From Dryas octopetala (taxonomy: Eukaryota; Streptophyta; Magnoliopsida; Rosales; Rosaceae), in NCBI GenBank assembly GCA_963921425.1, contig OY992835.1, positions 16,430,001 to 16,494,000 of the forward strand: 64,000 bases of DNA, given 5' to 3'. A program made the translations under genes and the position numbers. Position 1 is the first letter of the stretch; every line of letters starts with the position of its first letter. The notes beneath the pieces are model-generated. The model worked only from the letters and a program-made list of their open reading frames with translations. It made no database searches and was not told the origin of the DNA. Below are positions 56,497-64,000 of this stretch, in pieces.

Positions 56497-59400
56497 TTAT
56501 AATTCATCACGATATTCTCGTTCTGGCAAAGGAACTTCCTGTTGGAATTCAAGCAAATATCTAACAGCCAAAGAAGCGTGAAGTGCAGCACCAAAAGGAA
56601 GTGCATCTTCATTCACTCGGAAGTAAGGTGAGTGTGGTGTATCCAGATATCCAAGTCTGTCATCCTTCATTCCAAGAAAGAAGAAGTATCCAGGTATTGC
56701 CTCTTGGTAATATGAAAAGTCCTCAGATCCCATCAATGGTTGCATGTCATTGACTTTATGGGTGCCGAGCATATCTCCTGCTACATTTTGGAAGTGTTTG
56801 TGCAAGTCCTTATGGTTTATCGTAGCGGGGAAGTAAGGTTTTTCATCTTCAAGGAAATTGACAGTTGCATTGCACCTTTGTACAGCAGCTTGCCCTATTA
56901 TAACCTGTTAAAAGAAGCACATCAGATTTTTGTTATGGTGAAAGTTAGGGAAATGAATGCAAATGCAAACTTTCAAAGGTCTTGGAGTTTGATTATTAAA
57001 AGTTCCAAAGATAATGCATGGACTAATTGTCTGCACAGTAAGAAGATTCATTAAGAATAAAAGAATAAGAATATGATGAAGCTAAAATGGCCCTCGACAA
57101 ATTATCAATATATAACTAATACAGTAATCAATTAAATCTGTTTTTAACTTTTAATTTTACAGTTTTAAATTTAAGAATGCAATGATTTCTTTCATAATAT
57201 ACATATTAAATGCACCATTTAAGTGTTGTACCTCTTTAATACGCTGCTTGAGTTGCAAGAACCTCTCCTTTGAAAAGCAACGAAAGGTGCCACCAAACGT
57301 GACAGAATCCGGAATGACATTGAATGCATCACCTCCTTGAAACTTTCCAACTGTCACTACCTGAAAATCTTTGTACTTAGTTGACTTGAGAGCATTTACC
57401 AGAAAAAAGTTTACTAATCATGAATAAAGGGAAGGTGCATTTTTCTGCAAATGCACTAAGAGAAGCAGCAAAATTTAATGCATTTTTTAAAGCATGCCAT
57501 TATTAGAGCATTACAAAATGGTGAACAAAATATTTGAAAGTTGACGGTAATCTGAGGCATTAATAAGATCAAAATAGGTAGTTCATGTCCATATTGTGTT
57601 AATAAGGTCAATACTATATGATAATACATTAATACTTTAATGTCCAACAATGCACCCTCCGTAGCCTCTGACCTACTTATATGAAAATGATATTTTTCTC
57701 CATCTCTCCATCTCTCCATCTCTTGATCTCATTTCCACTTCATTCATTGCCATAGGCAGGACAAGTTTCTGATTTCAATCAAATGTCAAATACCATAAAT
57801 ACTGTTAGGTCTTCCTAACTTCAATCTACTTCCTGCAACCCCCACTTTAGCATCAGAAGGACAACCCCTCCCCTTGATATCAATATGTGTTGCCCTTGTC
57901 CTTATCACAAATTCTCTTTCTATACAAGCAAATAATGTAAAGCAATGCAGTTGTGATGGTTATAGACAGTCACTATAGCAGAGAACAGGTTGACACATAC
58001 CAAAGTGCACAACACTAGCAAAGCTGTCATTTAAAAAAGGGATGAATCTAAAATAGGTGTTCAATCAGGTGATTGTAAATTTGTCAGTGAAAACAAATAA
58101 GTTAAAAGAAACCAAGTACATAAAGTAAACAAGGATTTAATACTCCAAGAAACTGTAATAAGATTGGTTGACACTACAAATGAATATAACAGGTTCTGCA
58201 GGTACATTATAAATGGACTCAAACCCTGGGCTTAAGGTCATACTTTTGGGCAGAGATGAGGAGGTTTACCTGTGGGTCAAGTGGATCAGCTTCACGTGAA
58301 ACAAGATGTTGTAAGCTGACAATCACATTTGAAGCTGCCAGTATTGGGTCAACCGCATGCTGAGGAATTGCTGCATGACCTCCTTTCCCTCTAATTATTG
58401 CTTCAAAGAAGCCACTCCCAGCCAAAAGGGGACCAGGTTTGGAGGCCACTTCAGCTATAGGTATATGGTGTGCAATGTGCAACCCAAAAATAGCACTAAC
58501 ATTCTCTAATGCTCCAGAATCCAACATTTTCTTAGCCCCTCCTCCTCCTTCCTCCGCTGGTTGAAATACAAGAAGAACTGTTCCCTATTGAAACAACAAT
58601 ATTTGGAAGATATCAGGCATCCGGACAAAATAACAAAGAAAAGAAGTCGTTAATTTGTTATGTTATGAGAATAATAAAATTTACAAGAGCCTATCACCCT
58701 TTTCTGTATGCTATCCATGTATTTGAAACTATATACGGAAAGGGCAATGTCTCAGTAATTATTAAAAAAAGAAATACCAATTGTCTTTTATTAGCAGAAA
58801 ATCAATTGACAAAATATAGGATCAAGTTCTTTCTGCTTCCTTGGCATAATGAAAGAGATGACTAAATATACACATTAAAGTGAAACTAAGATCCATTCAG
58901 CATTTTGAAACAACTAAATATTATTTTCATGAGATAACTGTAACAATTACTAAACATCACAACTTCCAGATATAACAACGAGACGCAGAATCTTTAGATC
59001 ATACACCATAGATATCAATATGTAGTAGTAACTAGTAAACAACAAAAGGAGGTAACAATTTGTGAAAATGAATAAGAGTGAAACATTAACAATATGTTCA
59101 AAGAAACAAACCCGTAAATCTTTCTCATGCTCTTTAAGGATCTTTGCCGCACCAAGAAGCATTGCAACATGAGCATCATGCCCACAGCCATGCATTTTCC
59201 CAGGAATTTTACTCTTGTGCTCCCACTCCACCATTTCCTACAAACACAAAGCCAATATATCAAATTCACAAGAAGCTAAGCAGGCACACACTCACGAACA
59301 AACAAAAAGGTGTTCACTTTTCTGCAAATCCATAATAAAATTTCTATTGAGACTATTTCATAGCCAAACCTGCATAGCCAGAGCATCCATATCAGCTCTT

Positions 59401-59729
59401 ATTGCAACAAAAGGCGGTTTTCCAGTCCCAAGAAAGCCTACAACACCAGTAACTGCAATTGGGTATTTATAGGCAACACCCATATTATCCAATTCTGCTC
59501 TGATCAGCTTACTGGTCTCAAATTCCTCATAACCCAGTTCTGGTTTTTCATGTATTCTCCTTCTGATTCCTACCATCCAATCGAACAGTTCGGGTTTCTG
59601 GGCAAAATTGAGTAGCTTCTTGGGGATTTCTGAGTACCCATTTGAGGTCAAAGAGGAATCTGAGAGTATAGGCGTTGGAGCAAACACAACAAGGACTAGA
59701 ATCAAAGAGACCCACTTGTGCAACTCCAT
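56497..59729 (-). CDS. IAA-amino acid hydrolase, ILR1-like (M20 amidohydrolase)
   Basis: Five exons on the minus strand: 59729-59370, 59237-59112, 58584-58270, 57360-57232 and 56904-56497. GT-AG introns, all phase 0, give 445 residues, normal for ILR1-like proteins. They release free auxin (or jasmonate) from amino-acid conjugates, usually in the ER. An N-terminal signal peptide is clear ([17 protein letters not shown]). Metal and catalytic motifs of the M20D family are all present: [65 protein letters not shown] and DTPHSPYF. The C terminus is YRDEL, close to an ER-retention signal. The start is ATG 59729; an upstream in-frame extension begins only with TTG. It is intact. Which conjugate is preferred cannot be told from sequence. 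Confidence 0.95.
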
Positions 59730-61165
59730 GATTTTTTTGAAACTGACGAGCTTGGCTGATGATTGAAAGTAGGAGAAGATAAAGTAAGAGAGGTACGAGA
59801 AAGTAACATAAGTTTGATAGAAGCAAAGTTTAGGACGGAAGTGGAGGGTTCGTTTGAAAAGGGCAAAAACAATATAAATGTTGCCAAGGAAGGTGCGAGC
59901 TGAAGAAAAAGAAAGTGGGAGCTGCTTGTGATGGCGGGACAGCTGCAAAGTCCTACAGTCAACCCACCTGCTGGCTGCTACATTCTAATTTCCCACGAGT
60001 TTTTTTCTCTTATTAAACAATTTCCCACATGTTGGTAAAATAAAATTAAAAAATATATATTTACAAAGTATGTATGTCAGTATGGGCTTTATTCTCTTCG
60101 TTAAGAATAAGAGTAATGCTTGAAATATTATAGTTTTTAGATATACCAGATGCCTTCTCATTTGTGAGAATAATGATCTAAATCAGTTATTTTCTAAATC
60201 ACTCTTTAAATGTTATATCTTCAAAAATTAATTAAATTAAAAATTGTTTAATTATCTAAATGTTATCAACTAAATAAATGATGTTGGTAACAGATTTACC
60301 GACTATTATTTGATAATAGTTAAATCACTAAACAATCGATTTGGTTATTTTTTAGCTTTTATAATCTTTAAAAGATGATCTAAAAAATGAACAATTTTAA
60401 TTGTTAGACTACATAATTGCAAAATTAACAAGAGAATGTAGAAGGGACAAAGAGAAGGCAGCTAGTATTTGTCATATTTTTTATATCACATGCGTACCAT
60501 ATTGTAAATAAAAGTGAGGGCCACACCTATTGAGAGGTAATACACATGTAGTACAAAATAATATAGTACCCTTAGAATTACTCTTACAAACAGAGAGGGC
60601 ACACGAACACAATAAGACATGAGCATAAACGAGCCGGATCAAAACAAGTATGAAAAGAGTCAAGTCGACACGAGTACAACACAAATAAATGAATTGGACT
60701 GGACTAAAGTTTTTAGCCTCTTAATCATGGTAAGACACGAGTCCAAGCTCGAAATAGAATCAAGTTTGCAGCCAAACGTTTTCAACGAGAAAATTAAATT
60801 GTCCGAGTTAAAATATATTAGCATATAATTAAAGGAGAACTTGTAATATAAGATAAGTTTTTTCACTTTAAAAAAAAAAAAACAAAAACAAAAACGATAA
60901 AGGACACGTGGCCCAACTCGTTTAGGGCACAATACAAGTACAGATGGGCCACTAGTCATGGGCCGTACCGGATTTAGATCTTCACTAATTAGGCCGACAC
61001 AAACACATCACGATTACAAAATGGAGTAGCAAATAAACCCAACTTAAAAGAGTCAATCCGGTCTGTTTGACACCTTAATCCATGCATATCTATACAAATA
61101 ATTTGAACTTGAATGACTAAATTGAAAAATACCTATGCCGGTTGAATTGCTGATAAGGAAAGAGT
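59730..61165. other. Hydrolase 5' flank and repeat-rich spacer
   Basis: The first ~250 bp should include the promoter and leader of the hydrolase. From about 60590 to 61080 the text (CACGAGTCCAAGCTCG, AACTCGTTTAGGGCAC, GGGCCGTACCGG) resembles degraded transposon DNA. No gene is seen. Confidence 0.5.
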
Positions 61166-61523
61166 TAATTACACTTACACCCTCCGAAGTTTATCGTCTT
61201 TTCACATACACTCCCTGTGGTTTCAATAATTACACATACACCTCCTGAGGTTTCAAAACTGTTACATATAACCCCCCTATAGTGAGATGAAAAATGATGA
61301 GAAATTATGTAAAAAAACACGCTAAGGGATAAAATGGCCTAATAAGATTACTCAAGGTGTAAGGTCCAACCTCAATACAAATATTTTTTTTTTATTTTTT
61401 TTTTCTCTTGTAGGGGGTTATATGTAATAGTTTTGAAACCTCAAGAGGTGTATATGTAATTATTGAAACTCCAGGGAGTATATGTAAAAAGACGATAAAC
61501 CTCAGAGGATATAAGTGTAATTA
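61166..61523. mobile_element. Foldback element / MITE with ~110-bp inverted arms
   Basis: A 358-bp palindromic element. The left arm reads TAATTACACTTACACCCTCC, GTTTATCGTCTTTTCACATA, GGTTTCAATAATTACACATA and AAAACTGTTACATATAACCC; the right arm, reverse complemented, repeats these in order with about 10% differences. The middle (about 61277-61410) is unique and includes a T-rich tract. It lies about 50 bp before the likely leader of the last F-box gene. Confidence 0.88.
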
Positions 61524-62154
61524 GACGTAAAAAAAAACCCTCGGCAACACTTAAACTCTCGTAGAGAGTCTTCTTGTGGATGCCGCAGACGAGGTAATGC
61601 TCACAATTTTTGCTCCCTTCAACTCTTTTATCGTTTTCTCTTTCTCGGTCGTAATCAGTTGGTATTACCTGATCCTTTGTTTTATTTTCAATTTTTATGT
61701 CAAAGTTTGATGCTTTGTTTGATTGCCGAGAAACTGTAAGGATAGAAAAGATTATCTAACTCTTGAATTTTGATCAAATCTGTTAATTTTAGACGTTGAC
61801 ACCCAAAACCCAATTGAGTTTTGATACTAGTTTTTCTCTTAAACTCGTTGTTTCATTAAATTTTGAGTTTGTTTTTTCTTTGTCTTACTATTTCGAAGAT
61901 CAAGAACTGAACTTTATTTATGAAAACAGGTTTTTACCCTAACCCCAATATGAGTTTACATGGAAAATAGAGTTTTTTGATGAAGTGCTGAACTTTATTT
62001 AGGTTGCAGGTAAAGTGTGTTCATTGTTTTGCTCTGCATTGTTTAAATTAGTTTATTTATCTTTTGGGAATGCAACAGTTATTGTGGATTCTGTTTTCTT
62101 ATTTGATCAAATCTCTTATTTACAATCAGGCTCCTTCCAAGTTGTAAATAGAAG
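61524..62154 (+). promoter_or_regulatory. 5' leader of F-box gene 3, probable leader intron
   Basis: A plausible untranslated first exon ends at GACGAG (61593) before GTAATG. A plausible acceptor ATCAG at 62129 precedes the short leader and the ATG at 62155. The intron would be about 536 bp and T-rich, as expected. This is not confirmed by transcripts. Confidence 0.45.
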
Positions 62155-64000
62155 ATGTTGAAGAGATTCCTGATGGGAGTACCTTCTGAAAGGAAAAGGA
62201 AAAGTGGAAGGAGAAGGAAAATAGCCTATAGCACGGCAAGTGATAGTGATGAATCCTGCGATATTGATTTGATTACACACGAACCTGGAATTCAAAGGAA
62301 ACAAATCAAAGAAGAATTTGATACGACTGACAAGAACGTTGACCTTAAAAAGCAGCGAGCTGCTGAAGATTCGAATGGCGTGGACAAAAGAGTTGAATCC
62401 TTAGATTATATCTCACAATTGCCTGAATTTGTCATCCATCTCATCCTCTCTCTCCTTGGTAGTACAAAAGATGCTGCTCGAACAAGTATCTTGTCTAAGA
62501 GGTGGAGGGACATGTGGACTTCTTTCTCTGTTTTGACATGTGACCAACGCAAGTTTAGAAAACTAGAGGAAGCTCAAAATAGGAGGCACTACAATGAGAT
62601 GTTTAAGGACTTTGTTGATAGGTCTCTTCAGAGCCACCTTGAGCGAAATATAGGTATATATAAATTTGTGCTACATTTGACCTCCTATGATGCCCACCAT
62701 ATGGAACGGTGGATTGAACTTACAACTGAAAATAACATAAAAGAGCTAGCTGTCCATGTTCACAAGAGAGGAACCAGTCAGCGTGATCGCTGCATTTTGC
62801 CCAGGACTGTCTTTGCTGCAGAAACAGTAACTGCTTTAAGGCTGGAAGGCTGTAAACTGGAAACTTGCAGTATTATAAAGCTTCCTCATCTGCAAAAGGT
62901 GTATCTGCGAAATCTGTGTGTTGACAAACAGATAGTTCAGAATCTCATTTCTAGCTGCCCTCTAATTGAGGATTTGAGACTCATTCACTGCACAGGTTTG
63001 AGACATCTGAAGATTTCAGGTCTCCTTAAGCTTGATAGGGTTGAGGTAGTCTACTGTCGCGGACTGAAGAACATTAAAATTAAAGCTCCATGTCTTTTAA
63101 CATTTTGGTATAGTGGGGGGGATTACATGTCCTGCAAAATTAACTTGGTTGATTGTAAGTCTCTGAAAAGATTGACACTAGAGGGCAGTGACATGTCAGA
63201 CAACGTGTTTCATCATAAGTTCTATAGCTTTCCTCTCCTTGAGAAACTGGATCTAAGTAAATGCCATAGCTTGAAAAATGTAAGAATTGCAAGTCATCGG
63301 CTTAACAGACTTGTCTTGAGAGGTTGCAACAATCTAGAGGAAGCTGAGATTGATACTCCAAATCTTCTTTCATTCGAGTATAAGGGTGATAAGATGCCCT
63401 TTTCTTCTTTGATATGTTCGAAGGAGGCCAAGCTTTCATTTACACTAGAAGAAGGAGGCCAACCATTGTTTCAGAGATTGCGAGAGTTTCTTGGAAAGTT
63501 TGATCATTCTATCGGCCTGAAACTGGTTGTCCGTTCTGATAAGGTAATCTCCTTTTGTTTTTATCAACAATTTTAACTCGTTTTGAACATCTCATAATTC
63601 TTTTCATGCTACCTTGGTCAATTCAGAATGTCATCATCCACGAAGATCTAAGAGATATTCTGCTTCCTCCGTCCAATGGTCTCAAACTTGAAATAATAAA
63701 ATCGTCAGTGAGTACTGAAGAACTATTAGATAGTTCATTTCAGAAATGGCACCTAGAGACCCTATCTATAGTGTCTCCTTCAAGCAGTGAATTCTGCAAG
63801 GTATGATAGTTTCCTTGCATGCTTTTGCTACCTGAAACGTAATTACATTATCTGTTTAATGTGAATTCTATGTTGGATTATGGACTCCTTGTATTAAAAA
63901 CTATGTTGAGTTAAATTGTGCCATCGAAGAATGAAGTGAAAATTTGCTTTCTGGATCTCATTGAAACTATATTTTCCTGTTGTTCTTACATGAACTGCAG
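62155..64000 (+). CDS. F-box/LRR protein 3, partial at right edge
   Basis: Exon 62155-63543 (463 codons) and exon 63627-63800 (58 codons) are in frame with GT-AG junctions. The window ends in CTGCAG, apparently the acceptor of a third exon. The N terminus is basic (ERKRKSGRRRK, a likely nuclear signal). The F-box is at about 82-125 (LDYISQLPEFVIHLILSLLG, then TSILSKRWRDMW). Leucine-rich repeats follow (LPHLQKVYLRNL, CPLIEDLRLIHCTGL, FPLLEKLDLSKCHSL, HRLNRLVLRGCNNL). The predicted role is a substrate receptor of an SCF ubiquitin ligase; the target is unknown. It shares layout with the two F-box pseudogenes but is much diverged from them and its frame is intact so far. Confidence 0.88.

Noticed and set aside
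59730-59948. Longer N terminus for the ILR1-like hydrolase
   Set aside because: It begins with TTG and lies upstream of a clear signal peptide starting at ATG 59729.

Overview
This is plant nuclear DNA, almost certainly from a dicot. The genes carry many GT-AG introns in an AT-rich background, and the window holds an ELF3 clock gene, an ILR1-like auxin-conjugate hydrolase, neprosin-domain genes, F-box/LRR genes, a cytosolic ribosomal protein gene and a Ty1/copia retrotransposon with a plant-type primer site. A woody rosid (for example Rosaceae) would fit, but that is only an impression.

Layout. Positions 1-6300 hold no gene I can support, only transposon relics, including a tRNA-derived SINE with a 12-bp target duplication. 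An intact four-exon ELF3 gene lies at 6951-10453 (+). From 11494 to about 40000 is a rearranged accessory cluster. It has two decayed F-box/LRR genes (11494-13420 and 16726-18679) separated by a ~2.6-kb tandem array with a ~180-bp period. It also has three seven-exon neprosin-domain genes on the minus strand: A 18956-21751 and B 30173-34892 have open frames, while C 36736-39955 is disabled. Fragments of both families lie between them. The repeated pairing of an F-box 3' end with a convergent neprosin 3' end shows that the unit spread by segmental duplication.

A young Ty1/copia element (21793-26729) has two 326-bp LTRs that look identical. It inserted about 41 bp upstream of the neprosin A start codon, so the native TATA region, recognisable by comparison with gene B, now lies about 5 kb away. 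A non-autonomous hAT element with an 8-bp target duplication sits in intron 3 of gene B, and several MITEs lie in other introns and spacers.

From 43500 onward the window is ordinary gene-rich DNA. It contains a ten-exon TrmA/RlmD-type RNA (uracil-5-)-methyltransferase (minus), sharing a ~320-bp divergent promoter with the ribosomal protein S30 gene (plus). These are followed by a DUF266/GT14-like glycosyltransferase (plus), an IAA-amino-acid hydrolase of the ILR1-like family (minus) and, running off the right edge, a third F-box/LRR gene (plus). A 360-bp TRIM retroelement with complete LTR-PBS-LTR anatomy sits in intron 1 of the methyltransferase gene.

Exon boundaries were placed by eye from splice consensus, reading frame and, for the neprosin genes, three-way paralogue comparison. 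No transcript or database evidence was available.
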